Assembly (NCBI GenBank): GCA_958510825.1
Contig: OY294049.1
Location: forward strand, 34,004,774 to 34,068,773
DNA length: 64,000 nt
Source of the DNA: Brachypterus glaber
Lineage: Eukaryota; Arthropoda; Insecta; Coleoptera; Kateretidae
Direction: 5' to 3'
The number at the start of each line of letters is the position of its first letter. Positions within the stretch are counted from its first letter, which is position 1. Position numbers and translations under genes: made by a program. Positions 45,517 to 55,485 of this stretch are shown piece after piece. The notes beneath the pieces are model-generated. The model did no database searches. It was not told where the DNA came from and saw nothing but the letters and a program-made list of their open reading frames with translations.

Positions 45517-46157
45517 GATATCCGCGCCGATTCAGGCAGAGCTGAGGGCTTGGGTCCCGGATTTGGCTGATTATTTTTTTATGTGTAGCCCATTGATGTT
45601 AGAGAAAAACCTTCACGGATTTTTTTTCAAAAACGCCCCGTTTCGAAAATATGATTTTTTTATTTTTTTTTTAAATTTGTCAAAAATTTGACATTGGCGT
45701 GCAATAACTCAAAAACTATTTAACCTAGAGAATTGCGGTTTTCACTAATAAAAAACTAATATTTTTTTCTATTAAATCGCATTAATTTATTATCGATTGT
45801 TTTTTGTTTTTTCAAGATGGCGGCAAAAAAATTCAAGGTCACATTTTTGCTGCCTTTAAAAAACAAAAAACAAATTAATGCGATGTAATAGAAAAAAATA
45901 TAAGTTTTTTATTAGTGAAAACCGCAATTCTCTAGGTTAAATAGTTTTTGAGTCATTGCACGCCAATGTCAAATTTTTGACAAATTTAAAAAAATTTAAG
46001 AAAAATTAAAAAAAAAATATTTTTGAAACGGGAAGTTTTTGAACAAAATCCCGTGGAGATTTTTCTTAGACATCGGTGACCTACACATAAAAAAATAATC
46101 AGACAAATCCGTGACCCATGCCGTCAGCCCTACCTGGATCGGCGCGGATATCATCAC
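45517..46157. mobile_element. Foldback element, 640 bp
   Basis: Left: GATGATATCCGCGCCGATTC, GGGCTTGGGTCCCGGATTTG, TTATTTTTTTATGTGTAG, CCTCTAGG-type phrases. Right: inverse copies ending CTACACATAAAAAAATAATC and GGATCGGCGCGGATATCATC. The inner arms share CAATAACTCAAAAACTATTT and AACCTAGAGAATTGCGGTTT with their inverses. A minus-strand ORF starting inside the right arm is not a gene. Confidence 0.85.
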
Positions 46158-46529
46158 AATATAATATATTGAAATACAAATGTATTATCATGAAACGGGC
46201 ATAAAATAGGACATGCAGACAGTGGCTTTTAACCAGTAAACAAGAATTTTCCCACGCCTCCTGCGAATAAAGTTCGAAAAAGTAAAATTCCGTTTTTTTG
46301 GCCATGTTAATGGTTGTAGCAAAGAAATAACAAAAAACTGCTATTTTTTGATTTTTTTATCAAAAGTACACATAATTAAAGGCTGATCCTGAAATTTTCA
46401 AAAAAATAAAAAATGGAGTTTTTGAGAAAAATGGTCTTATGTATTTTGCCGTCATCTTGAGAAAAAAACTGTCAAAACTGATTTGATAAAATTTTATAGA
46501 AAAAAATATGATTTTTTTAATGTCGATAA

Positions 46530-46766
46530 CCGCAGTTCTCTAGGTTAAATAGTTTTTGAGTTATTGCACGTCAATATCACATTTCCGAGAAATTTAAAAA
46601 TTAAAAAAAAAATAAAAAAAAATCATATTTTTGAAACGGGGCGTTTTTGAAAAAATCCCGTGGAGGTTTTTCTCTAACATGGATGGGCTACACATAAAAA
46701 AATAATCAGCCAAATCCGTGACCCAAGCCCTCAGCCCTGCCTGAATCGGCGCGGATTTCATCATGA
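46530..46766. repeat. Second right-arm copy of the 45.5-kb foldback
   Basis: Repeats TTAAATAGTTTTTGAGTTAT, ATTTTTGAAACGGGGCGTTT, CTACACATAAAAAAATAATC and GAATCGGCGCGGATTTCATC in the same orientation as the right arm of the preceding element, so the locus holds three arms. The left part, 46320-46520, is a diverged inner segment. Confidence 0.75.
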
Positions 46767-47119
46767 ACATTTAAAATTTGTTTATCCAGAAGGTATTCAT
46801 AAAATATATAAAATATTGCAAAGCTCGTTGGAGTGTAAATAAATATGTTGTCTATTTAAAAAGAGGCATTTTCGATCAAAAATTTAAATGTTGTTTTAAG
46901 TGCAGAAAAAGTTTCTATACTATCTATCCCAAAAACCTTTTAATTAAAAGTAAAATAAATAAACAAGTAAAAATTTTACTTACTACGTTAATCTCAGCTG
47001 CCAGGATATCATCTTACAAATATGTATTTACAAAAAACGTATAAAAATATTATAAAAAACACATAAACGGCACAAACATTTATAAAGTCTTATAATTAAA
47101 AAAAAAAACTTTTTAATTA
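46767..47119. other. 3' flank of the 1055-codon gene
   Basis: AT-rich. It should contain the 3' UTR and polyadenylation site of the minus-strand gene ending at 47120, but I see no unambiguous AATAAA on that strand. ATTAAA, a variant signal, occurs at about 47112-47117, too close to the stop to be convincing. Confidence 0.35.
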
Positions 47120-50100
47120 TCATGCAACCTCTCTACGTGAATTATTAAGCATCCTTTTTAATTTTCTTACGTTGCTTTTAGCCTGGAGATAAGTTTTGTT
47201 ATCACTTCTATCGTTGGACCGGTCTCGCGTGCCCGCACTTAAATAGTCCTCGATACGTTTTTCTTTGTTTTTGTTCACGTTAATCGCGGAGTTCATATGC
47301 ATTGGTTTAAAGTTGGTAACTCCACTTTCGTCGATAAGAACGTATGTAACCCTTCCTGCTAAAACGCCCCTTGCTGCTTCCTTAGGGATAATGGCTTGAT
47401 AGCTGTTCCTACTAATAAGAACGGGAGATTCAATTTTTACTCTCTGCATAAGAAAATCTTCGATTGCTAACAGATTCTGTTGTTTTATTAAAAAGGTCGG
47501 AATATCTCTCGAGTTTCTTAATGGTTTTTCATTGGAAATTAATACGGCGCTTTCCCGGACCAACTGCCGGATTCTTGGATCAGATTTTGCACATTCGGGG
47601 TTTTTCTTTATGCGAGTTATAGCTGATTTAAGAGAATAATCACGATCAGCTAGTTGACGAATAACTGTCATTCTGCTTAGCATATCCATTGTTTTTTCTT
47701 CACATGTATCTAGATTTAATCCTTTTTTGGGTTGTGATAAGGTTTCTACAACAGCATCAATGCCCAAAGCTTGAGCGAAACTTTTAGCTTCCTCTATAAA
47801 TTCAGCTAGCGAGTTATTATTGCTTTTTTCGATAAGATTTTTCATATTTTTGTCCATTAGTTTTTTGGTCGATTTCACCATGCATTTTTGTAAATATTCC
47901 AAAGCGTCCTCTTCAGATTTTACTTTCTTTATAATGTCGTTTATGTCATCTATTAGATATTTAATAATTTCAGGATCAACTTTGGCGAGTTTAATAAACG
48001 AAGTGCAAACTATGTTTTCAGTATCAAAAACTTTAGCTAAATTATCGTAAATGTCGCTTGGATCAAGGCTTTTTGTTGCTATAATGTTTAAGAACGATAT
48101 TTTCGTCTCTTTGATATCCTGGCTCAACTGTTTAACTACAACATTGCATACCTCATTTCTTTCGACAGGTGTACTCATTAGGTCCAATAACTCTTTCAAC
48201 AAGGGTGGCTCTTGTTTTAAAGCGTCTGTGACGATTTCCGATATAGCATTTAGGGCTAATATTTGATCCTTAGGGCGATTTTTATACATATCGTTCGCTG
48301 TAATTATAGCAGTTTTAAACAAAAGTTTTAGTTTATTTGTACAGTTGTTGAATTTTCGTTCTGTATCGCTCCCATTATTTGATATAATGTTCGAATGTAT
48401 ATTATCTGCACGTATGCTATTTTTATCCCGTAGTGTCGCTAACCTCCTAGTCATTGTCAACATAATCTCGGAAACTCTATTTATATCATCTTTATTCTCA
48501 CTTATTGCAGACGCTAGTTCTAATGCATCATGATCGTAGGCATACGTGATTAAATTATTTTGAGTGTTTAAATTTATCTTGCGCAATTCTTCGAGCCGCA
48601 GTTTTAACTTTCTTTTCTTCTCCTCTAAACTGGCAAGAATATCGTCCATTCCATCGTCCATTAAAATCAGTTTTAACCTTTCAATTTCTAATCTTTGTTG
48701 TTCTTGTTTTAGCTTGATGGCTTCGATGTCCAACTCTTCCATTTCTGAGTTATTTAACTCGATACTTTGCGACTTGTCCTCCATATCAGTCGATAAATCA
48801 TCTTCGGACCAATTACCAGCCTCGCTAATTTCTTCATGATCCCCATTTTCTTGGACATTTATTAAAACTTCTGGTTCTTCCCGGTTAAAATCTTTATTTA
48901 ATTCTTCGGTCAACTTCTGTAACTCCAACATGGCCTCGAATTCCTTTTTTTTCTTCTCGGCCAGCTTAGTTTTTAAACGTTTCTCCTCAGGTTGCGGTGC
49001 AGGCCTTTCCTCGATTGTAGAAGCAAACGTTAACTGCCCATCTGACGTAATTGTGGACTGTGTTGGTAAAAACATCGGGTCTCTTTGTTCCTCGCCCATA
49101 ATTAGTCCACTAATTAACGTAGGTTTGTTGTCTACGTTAATTGTAATGCCAGGAGCGTATTCAGAACCAAATTCGTTTTCAATTGTTTGTCCTGGAACAA
49201 AAACATCGCCTTCTTCTGTGTGTACCATTTGACCACTGACGAAACATTCTTTACCGGAGGATAATTTAACTTTTATTCCGGATAAACGACGTTTTTTAAC
49301 ATTCAAATCCCCTTCTCCGTTTACATCGGCTTCAATTTCATGCAAATCTGCTGTTCCCATGTTTTTAATGACGTCAGAAATTTCTTTGATTGTAGGAAGC
49401 TGATTAAGTAACTCGCCATTTTGAGATAAGGTTTCGTTGACGCGTTTGGTCGTTTCTAAATCGTCTATTTCCATCGCTATTGGTTGTTCGGAACCGGGTT
49501 CACTGATTTCTTCGATCACCTGTTTGGCATCATCTTCAAATTTTTTCCAGTCCAGATTTTTGATGTTTTCTTTAACCATTTGTTTGTAGGCCTTAGTGCA
49601 TTCCAGTTTATGCTTCTTTCGCCGACGGAGGATCTTTTTTAGTTGCTGCTCCCATTCTTCTTCTTTTATTTCTTTGTCTTCAAAAACTTTAGCAAGACTC
49701 ATTGTATATTTACCGTGATGGTGGAATTTTTCTTCGTCTGGTGAAGTGGCACCCTCTCCACATAAAAGTTCTTCTATGCCTTCGTAATATTGAATTTCTA
49801 ACGGTATTTTTTTGCAGTCTTTTGTTTTAACTATAATTTTGTCATTTTTTTGGGATACCAATATGTCTACTATATCACGATCTCTTATAGCTGCTTCAAA
49901 AGCTGCTTGTAGAACAATGTTATATTTTTTATCTTCAACAGTATACACGAAAGCGCCTTTTGCTTTTTTAGATTCTAACAATTTCTTAAGTACCAAATGG
50001 TTCTCATTTTCAGGGTCCAAAATCGGCATCATGTAGGTATAGTCTTCCATGGGTTCGTGCCCTTTTGTTCCGTAGTTTTTGCACCGTTTCGATCTCTTTT

Positions 50101-50287
50101 GCCTATGGTTTAATAGCACCGGTATATAGTGCTGTATTTTGGCACCCAGAAGCCATTTTCCGGTTATACGCAACGTACGTAATGCTTCTTTTGGCGTTAG
50201 GGGTTTTAGCAATGGCAGATAGAAGTGCCTTTTGAATATTTTACTTGAACCAGTAATTTTGCAAAAGGACAATATAAAATTCACCAT
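47120..50287 (-). CDS. Large PGQ-repeat protein, paralogue 1 (1055 aa)
   Basis: I do not recognise this family. The 1055-codon frame is uninterrupted. Seen in order: an N-terminal block shared with the next two genes (residues 7-58, FYLPLLKPLTPKEALR, then HYIPVL); a second shared block around 85-165; an HHHG motif at 189-192 followed by a Lys-rich helix; LDWKKFEDDAKQ at 246-257; AMEIDD at 271-276; then four or five short repeats with PG turns at about 337-421 (FVPGQTIENE, YAPGITI, LISGLIMGEE, FLPTQSTIT, DGQLTF). After about 430 it departs from its neighbours: charged coiled-coil stretches (about 440-620), a long helical, Lys/Glu/Asn-rich region, and a C-terminal domain (about 980-1040, IIPKEAARGVLAGRVTYVL) also found in the exon at 34318-34626. 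No signal peptide or membrane segment. The start codon is supported by alignment of the N-terminus with both neighbours. Confidence 0.9.
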   Translation of the reverse strand: MVNFILSFCKITGSSKIFKRHFYLPLLKPLTPKEALRTLRITGKWLLGAKIQHYIPVLLNHRQKRSKRCKNYGTKGHEPMEDYTYMMPILDPENENHLVLKKLLESKKAKGAFVYTVEDKKYNIVLQAAFEAAIRDRDIVDILVSQKNDKIIVKTKDCKKIPLEIQYYEGIEELLCGEGATSPDEEKFHHHGKYTMSLAKVFEDKEIKEEEWEQQLKKILRRRKKHKLECTKAYKQMVKENIKNLDWKKFEDDAKQVIEEISEPGSEQPIAMEIDDLETTKRVNETLSQNGELLNQLPTIKEISDVIKNMGTADLHEIEADVNGEGDLNVKKRRLSGIKVKLSSGKECFVSGQMVHTEEGDVFVPGQTIENEFGSEYAPGITINVDNKPTLISGLIMGEEQRDPMFLPTQSTITSDGQLTFASTIEERPAPQPEEKRLKTKLAEKKKKEFEAMLELQKLTEELNKDFNREEPEVLINVQENGDHEEISEAGNWSEDDLSTDMEDKSQSIELNNSEMEELDIEAIKLKQEQQRLEIERLKLILMDDGMDDILASLEEKKRKLKLRLEELRKINLNTQNNLITYAYDHDALELASAISENKDDINRVSEIMLTMTRRLATLRDKNSIRADNIHSNIISNNGSDTERKFNNCTNKLKLLFKTAIITANDMYKNRPKDQILALNAISEIVTDALKQEPPLLKELLDLMSTPVERNEVCNVVVKQLSQDIKETKISFLNIIATKSLDPSDIYDNLAKVFDTENIVCTSFIKLAKVDPEIIKYLIDDINDIIKKVKSEEDALEYLQKCMVKSTKKLMDKNMKNLIEKSNNNSLAEFIEEAKSFAQALGIDAVVETLSQPKKGLNLDTCEEKTMDMLSRMTVIRQLADRDYSLKSAITRIKKNPECAKSDPRIRQLVRESAVLISNEKPLRNSRDIPTFLIKQQNLLAIEDFLMQRVKIESPVLISRNSYQAIIPKEAARGVLAGRVTYVLIDESGVTNFKPMHMNSAINVNKNKEKRIEDYLSAGTRDRSNDRSDNKTYLQAKSNVRKLKRMLNNSRREVA

Positions 50288-50716
50288 TTTTGAGCCGTAA
50301 AATATTAATATATATATACTTTTTTTATTTTATTTGTATTTTAAATAAAGGTATAGTTTCGTTTATTTTGATTTATTTAAATTAAATTTGATTTTTTTTA
50401 ATGAAAATAAATTTAAGCAATGAGTCTCATTTATTACTGGATTAATTATCAAAATTAATGAATGATTTTTAAATATTTTATTAAGAAATATTATGGGATA
50501 TAATTTTACTCACATAAATAATTAAACAGAATATAATACAACTTATTTAAAATGAATTCGATACGAAATATAAACAGAAGCACATGAATGAGAGTTAAAA
50601 TTTTATGCTAAGAGCGTCGGATCGTTCGGTCGAGCGCGGCGTTAGAAGACTACCATCACGGCGTCGCCGCTGAACTAAACTGCAGGCGTCGTGTCGTCCC
50701 TACTTAAGCATGGTAT
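50288..50716. promoter_or_regulatory. Intergenic region between paralogues 1 and 2
   Basis: 429 bases. Towards paralogue 1 it is AT-rich with a TATATATA run about 20-30 bases from its ATG (about 50307-50316). Towards paralogue 2 it holds a GC-richer patch at 50610-50700 that would be its 3' UTR. No promoter element can be assigned with certainty. Confidence 0.35.
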
Positions 50717-52552
50717 TCAGAATCGGCCCCGGCCAAAGTCGTTCGCTAATTGGGGGTATTTCATTATTCTTGTTGCATTCCGGGCCCTCTCTAAAATTTC
50801 CCTGGTCTTGTCGTCTTCGAAGAACGTACCTCTCTTTATACTGCTTTCTAGTTCCTCTAATTTTTGACTCTTTTTTACTGGGTCAAAAGGAACGTACTCT
50901 GTCGGTTGTTCGATTTTGAAATTTTTCATCTTTTTGCGGATGTTTAGTCTGAGGGTATCTACTTTTGATTCTTCCTTTAATATTTTTTCTTCCATGCGGT
51001 CCTTTTGTCTTTTTCGTTCCTCTTCTTCCCTTTTCCGTCTTTGTTCTTCTAGAAGATCCATAGCATCATCAAAGGCTGTTCTTTGGTGGACGTATACTTC
51101 CCTAGGTGGCGTTCGTCTTAAGACAGACATTTCTACTGGCGCCCTTGGCTTGACGCGCTCTCTGCGTGGTGGCTCGTCTACCGGCTCTTCTATTACTCGT
51201 CGTTTTATTACTATTTCCTCCTCCACCTTTTTCTTTGGCTTTGGTGGTGGAGAGGGGGAAGGAGTTCTCTTTCTAATACCGCGATCTTCATCTGTCGACT
51301 CGAATTTCAATTGCCCATCTCCGGTGATTGTCGATTCGCCGGGTAAAAACATAGCGGAGCTGTCCTCTTCGCCCATTACCAAACCTGGGATCAAAGTGGG
51401 TTCACCCTCGTCCAAAATAGTTATTCCGGGTATATATTCAAACTCGCCATTTTCCTTTTCGACGGTTTGCCCAGGAACGAAGACTTCGTTGACGTCTGAC
51501 TTAACCATCTGACCGGTTACAAAACATACTTTGCCGCTCGGAATTTTAACTTTGGCACCAGACACGTTCACCATTTCACACAATTCTCCGGATTCAAAGT
51601 TTCTAATTACATGCGGAATTTCTGACATGATTGGCAGTTGTTCAAGAACGGCATCGCCGCCTAACATAAGTTTTTCGTTCACGTCTTTCGTCATTTCCAT
51701 ATCGTCGACAGCCATCGGTATGTCTTCTTCAGTGACTACAGTATCTTGATCCTCTAGTATCTGTTTCGTGTCTTCCTCGAACTTATTCCAGTCCATATTT
51801 TCCGTGCAGCTGGTCAACATGCTACTCCAATCCTTGTTGCTTTCGCCTTTGTTCTTCTTCTTGCGTTTATTTGCCATTCTCATCATTTCCAATTCCCATT
51901 CTTCAACGCCCGATTCCTTGGCTTCAAACAGCTTTGCAATGGACATGGTTTCTTTTCCATGATGATGGTCTTCTTCTACATGTTCCCTGGTCCAGCCGCT
52001 ACCACGGTATAGGGGATCGTGGTCTTGGTAAGATGCTATTGGCATAGAAACTCTAAGGCCGTTGTTTAGCTTGAGGACAATTTTTTCGCTTCTTTGTGCG
52101 ATGACTATATCTGTTATGTCCTTATCCTTCAGGGCCTTCTCCATTTGACTGCTTATAACCAGAGTACATTTCTTGTCAGGAATTTCGTAGATATATTTGT
52201 TTTTTCCTTTGGGTTTTCTTCTTAGCATGCTTTCTAACTTGCAATGGTTCTCCATGTTATCGTCAAAGAATGGCTCTACGTATCTCTCACCTTCCTTTCT
52301 CTTGCATTTCTTCTTAATAACAGGAACTCCTTTACCTCTTTTCTTTCTTTCAGATGATTTATCATCGTGGGTTGTAAGCACTGGTATGTAATGTTCAATT
52401 CTAGCTCCAAGTACGTTCTGTCCAGTAATAATCTTTCGGCGAAGAGCATCCTTTGGGGACAACGGCTTCAGCAGGGGCAAGTAGTAGTTCCTTTGAAATA
52501 ATTTACTTGCAGCTGTGATTTTACAAAGTGATATCTTGGCATTCAGCGGCAT
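50717..52552 (-). CDS. PGQ-repeat protein, paralogue 2 (611 aa)
   Basis: Unrecognised family; intronless frame. Shared N-terminal block at residues 9-58 (KLFQRNYYLPLLKPLSPKDA, HYIPVL), DNMENH around 98-103, DKDITDIVIAQRSEKIVLKL at 143-162, HHHGKETMSIAKLFEAKESG at 196-215 followed by VEEWELEMMRMANKRKKK, NMDWNKFEEDTKQ near 252-264, PMAVDDMEMTKDVN near 279-292, and the PG-repeat section at 330-417 (FVPGQTVEKENGEFEYIPG, LIPGLVMGEE, FLPGESTITGDGQLKF). A charged tail with Pro, Arg and Glu/Lys-rich coiled coil follows. PVKKSQKLEELESSIKRGTF near 555-575 is shared with paralogue 3 but not paralogue 1. The start context AAAAATGCC and alignment with paralogue 3 support this ATG. No signal peptide or membrane segment. 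Confidence 0.92.
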   Translation of the reverse strand: MPLNAKISLCKITAASKLFQRNYYLPLLKPLSPKDALRRKIITGQNVLGARIEHYIPVLTTHDDKSSERKKRGKGVPVIKKKCKRKEGERYVEPFFDDNMENHCKLESMLRRKPKGKNKYIYEIPDKKCTLVISSQMEKALKDKDITDIVIAQRSEKIVLKLNNGLRVSMPIASYQDHDPLYRGSGWTREHVEEDHHHGKETMSIAKLFEAKESGVEEWELEMMRMANKRKKKNKGESNKDWSSMLTSCTENMDWNKFEEDTKQILEDQDTVVTEEDIPMAVDDMEMTKDVNEKLMLGGDAVLEQLPIMSEIPHVIRNFESGELCEMVNVSGAKVKIPSGKVCFVTGQMVKSDVNEVFVPGQTVEKENGEFEYIPGITILDEGEPTLIPGLVMGEEDSSAMFLPGESTITGDGQLKFESTDEDRGIRKRTPSPSPPPKPKKKVEEEIVIKRRVIEEPVDEPPRRERVKPRAPVEMSVLRRTPPREVYVHQRTAFDDAMDLLEEQRRKREEEERKRQKDRMEEKILKEESKVDTLRLNIRKKMKNFKIEQPTEYVPFDPVKKSQKLEELESSIKRGTFFEDDKTREILERARNATRIMKYPQLANDFGRGRF

Positions 52553-52831
52553 TTTTCGTTTAAAATTCGTATGTGCTTCTTAAAAAAAAAAAAGCTTCTA
52601 ATATGGGGTTCGCATAAAAATAAGGTTCACTAAAATTCGTACTACAATTGCAATTGATAGCGGATCGAGCAGTTCATCGATCGTGGATGTTAATGAACTA
52701 GATGTGAACTAAATGTGGGTTGCCAATGAGGATTGATTGGTATATAAATAAAACTGATCGATGACCGACCCGGTAACCGATATCGGTAGGCTGCCAATAT
52801 GGTGGCCTAATTGTTTGCCAGAAAGGTTGAA
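52553..52831. other. Intergenic region between paralogues 2 and 3
   Basis: 279 bases. It contains TATATAAATAAAACTGATCG near 52740 and GATCGATGACCGACCCGG, and must hold the end of paralogue 3 and the start of paralogue 2. I can assign no signal firmly. The short spacing suggests tandem duplication of a compact unit. Confidence 0.4.
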
Positions 52832-54763
52832 CTAAAATACCGGCTTCCATGTACGGTGCCCTTCCCTCCCCACCGAATCGAATGTACTTCTATATTCAGC
52901 TGGCTCCAACCAATTAAATCTTTGGCCACGAACTCTTGTCAAATATTTTTTATGATCTACATCAAAAAAGTTTCCCTTTTTAATCGATGTTTCTAGGTCT
53001 TTTAATTTTTCACTTTTCTTCACTGGCTCTTGCGGTACATATTTGGGCTTCGGTGGCTTGTTGTCTATCAACTGTTTGGCTTTTAATTTGATTTCACGTC
53101 TTTTTTTGTCAATAGTTACCTCTTCTCTCGCCTTTTTCTCTGAAAACACATTAACACGATCCTTTTCTTGTAGGAGGAGATCCTTTTCAAATGTAGGTAA
53201 AGTCAAATCGAATAAAACTGGTTCAATTGGTTCAATAACACGAAGTGGTTCTGATTCAATATTCTCAAGTGATGTCGGTGGTTTTTTAGCACTACGTTCA
53301 CGGCGTTTAGGACCCATACTTTCAGAAGCATACAATCGCTTTGGCCGCTCGTAAATAAACTCCTTCTTTTTTGGCGGTGGTGGTGGGGGCTTCTTTTCCA
53401 TCTCCTCGTCTTCGCTGTTTTGCTCCTCCTCCAACTCAACCTCTTCAACGTCCGGAACCGGCTCGGGTGGCGGCGTAGAACCTCTTGGGCGATCGTCATC
53501 GGTCTCTGTGAACTGCAATTCGCCTGTTTCCGTGATAGTCGAATCTCCTGGCAAGAACATGAGTTTAGTTGGATCGTTGCCCATTACTAAGCCAGGGACT
53601 AGTGTAGGTTCGCCATCCATTACAAGGGTAAATCCAGGGGTGTATTCGAATGCTCCACTTTCCTCATTTTCGATAGTTTGGCCAGGAACGAATAATTCTC
53701 CATCTTCCGAATTAACCTTTTGACCGGGGATAAAACGTTCGATGCCACTAGAGGGTATCTTTACGGTTAAACCAGAAACATAATTGATTTCTGTATAAAC
53801 ACCATCCTTCAAGACTTTAATAATTTCTGGAATTTCGGGCATAAGAGGCAATTTTTCCAAAACTGCGCCACCAGCAGACGCAAGTTTATCGTTTACGTCT
53901 TTCGTTAATTCCATGTCATCCACTTCCATAGCGATGGGTTCATCTTCAACAGGGTCGTGTTGTTCTTCGACGATTTGCTTAGAATCTTCTTCAAATTGGT
54001 TCCAATCCATGTTTTCTTGCGCGGCAGACATCATACTCTTCCAATCCTGTGTTCCTTCACCTTTATGCTTCTTCTTGCGCTTGCTAGCCATCCTCATCAT
54101 CTCCAGTTCCCATTCTTCCACGCCCGACTCCTTAGCCTCGAAAAGACTAGCAATCGACATAGTTTCTCTACCATGGTGATGGAACTCTTCAATTTCTTTT
54201 TTGGTCCAACCTTCTCCTCTGTAAAATGGAGCATTGCCGTCATAAGTTAAAATGGGCACTACAATTCTCATGCCATCTTTCAGTTTAACAATAATTTTTT
54301 CTTGTCTCTGAGCTATTATTACGTCCAAAATATCTTTATCGCGAATAGCTCTTTCCATCTGGTGGGGGATAACGAGGGTGCAATTCTTATCTGGAACATG
54401 GTAGGTATACCATTGGCCACGGCCTTTCGATTTTCGAGAGAGTAAAGATTTTAGTCGAGAATGATTTTCTAATTCGTCATCAAGTAGGGGCATAAGATAT
54501 TTCATACTGGATTTTTTACGTTGGCGTTTTTTACCTTTTCCCCTTACCATGTATTTTCGTCTTTGTTGTCTCGCTTGATATTCCTCTAAAACGGGAATAT
54601 AATGCTCCAATTTCCGGCCCAATACATCCTTTCCAGTAATAATATGCTTTCGGAGGGCATCTTTGGGTGAAAGAGCTTTCAACAGAGGAAGATAGAAATT
54701 CCTCTGAAACAATTTGCTCGCTCTTGTAATTTTACATAGCTGGATCATAACGTTGAACGGCAT
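52832..54763 (-). CDS. PGQ-repeat protein, paralogue 3 (643 aa)
   Basis: Unrecognised family; intronless frame. The frame extends upstream to an ATG at 54796, but the ATG at 54763 has the better context (GCCAAAATGCCG) and aligns with the start of paralogue 2, so I use it. Shared blocks from this start: KLFQRNFYLPLLKALSPKDA at 17-36, LMPLLDDELENH at 90-101, DKDILDVIIAQRQEKIIVKL at 142-161, HHHGRETMSIASLFEAKESG at 195-214, VEEWELEMMRMASKRKKKHK, NMDWNQFEEDSKQ, AMEVDDMELTKDVN, then PG repeats (FIPGQKV, LFVPGQTIENEESGAFEYTP, LVPGLVMGND, FLPGDSTITETGELQF). Next come an acidic stretch, a KKPPPPPPKKK segment, a charged helical part and PVKKSEKLKDLETSIKKGNF near the end. Closest to paralogue 2 in sequence and layout. 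Whether it is cytosolic or structural cannot be told from the sequence. Confidence 0.92.
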   Translation of the reverse strand: MPFNVMIQLCKITRASKLFQRNFYLPLLKALSPKDALRKHIITGKDVLGRKLEHYIPVLEEYQARQQRRKYMVRGKGKKRQRKKSSMKYLMPLLDDELENHSRLKSLLSRKSKGRGQWYTYHVPDKNCTLVIPHQMERAIRDKDILDVIIAQRQEKIIVKLKDGMRIVVPILTYDGNAPFYRGEGWTKKEIEEFHHHGRETMSIASLFEAKESGVEEWELEMMRMASKRKKKHKGEGTQDWKSMMSAAQENMDWNQFEEDSKQIVEEQHDPVEDEPIAMEVDDMELTKDVNDKLASAGGAVLEKLPLMPEIPEIIKVLKDGVYTEINYVSGLTVKIPSSGIERFIPGQKVNSEDGELFVPGQTIENEESGAFEYTPGFTLVMDGEPTLVPGLVMGNDPTKLMFLPGDSTITETGELQFTETDDDRPRGSTPPPEPVPDVEEVELEEEQNSEDEEMEKKPPPPPPKKKEFIYERPKRLYASESMGPKRRERSAKKPPTSLENIESEPLRVIEPIEPVLFDLTLPTFEKDLLLQEKDRVNVFSEKKAREEVTIDKKRREIKLKAKQLIDNKPPKPKYVPQEPVKKSEKLKDLETSIKKGNFFDVDHKKYLTRVRGQRFNWLEPAEYRSTFDSVGREGHRTWKPVF

Positions 54764-54796
54764 TTTGGCGGTGTTTTTATGGCCTACTTTCTTCAC

Positions 54797-55485
54797 CCAA
54801 ACTAAAATAAATGATTCACTAATTCACTTTTAACACGGAGATTAAAAAAATATATAATCTAAAGGAACTTCACTTCGATTGGGAGCATACAAACTAGACT
54901 GACCTACAATTTTTCTTTTCTGGGTGGTGGGGAATTGTTGTTACGCGCACCTGACATTATTTTTACACTTGATTAATAGTTTAGCAATGAATACAAGGCA
55001 ATTTCGATTAAAACAAGCAATCATTTGATCAGAATCTTTGCTATTTCCTCTTATTTCTAACGATCATTTCTAAAATGTTCATAAAATTGTGCTCCTAGGA
55101 TTATGCGTTTTGTGTTTAAAGGTTTTTGCAATTTCGAAAGCATTAGACTTGCTAAAAAGTATTTCCTAAAGCAAATGCCTAAGTTAATATAATTAAAACT
55201 AGTGAACTAGTTAATTTAAATGTCAATGAGTTATTCTTGGACCGCTTGTGTTGCATAAATGTTAGATTGGCAGAAGGAAGTGTTTGAGATTTCTTGGTCA
55301 TTCAGTCCTCGAAAACATTTAATCCAAAAGTCACATTGACTCACATATATAGAATTGTTGTACTCTCATGCCAAGTAGTTTATCTTGTAAACAAAATCAT
55401 CTGCGGCCAGAAAATGGCAGAATAATTTGTCTACAAAATCTATTATTATACTCCTCGTAGCGTGCACATGGAGGAGTTCTAATAA
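54797..55485. other. Upstream flank of paralogue 3
   Basis: The promoter of the minus-strand cluster is expected here, but no TATA or initiator can be assigned. No further coding sequence is seen. Confidence 0.35.

Noticed and set aside
47820..54250. Plus-strand ORFs of 60-198 codons across the three-gene cluster
   Set aside because: Antisense shadows of the three large minus-strand genes; low-complexity Ser/Phe-rich translations without their own signals.
54764..54796. Upstream ATG of paralogue 3
   Set aside because: Adds 11 residues not seen in the paralogues and has a weaker context than the ATG at 54763.
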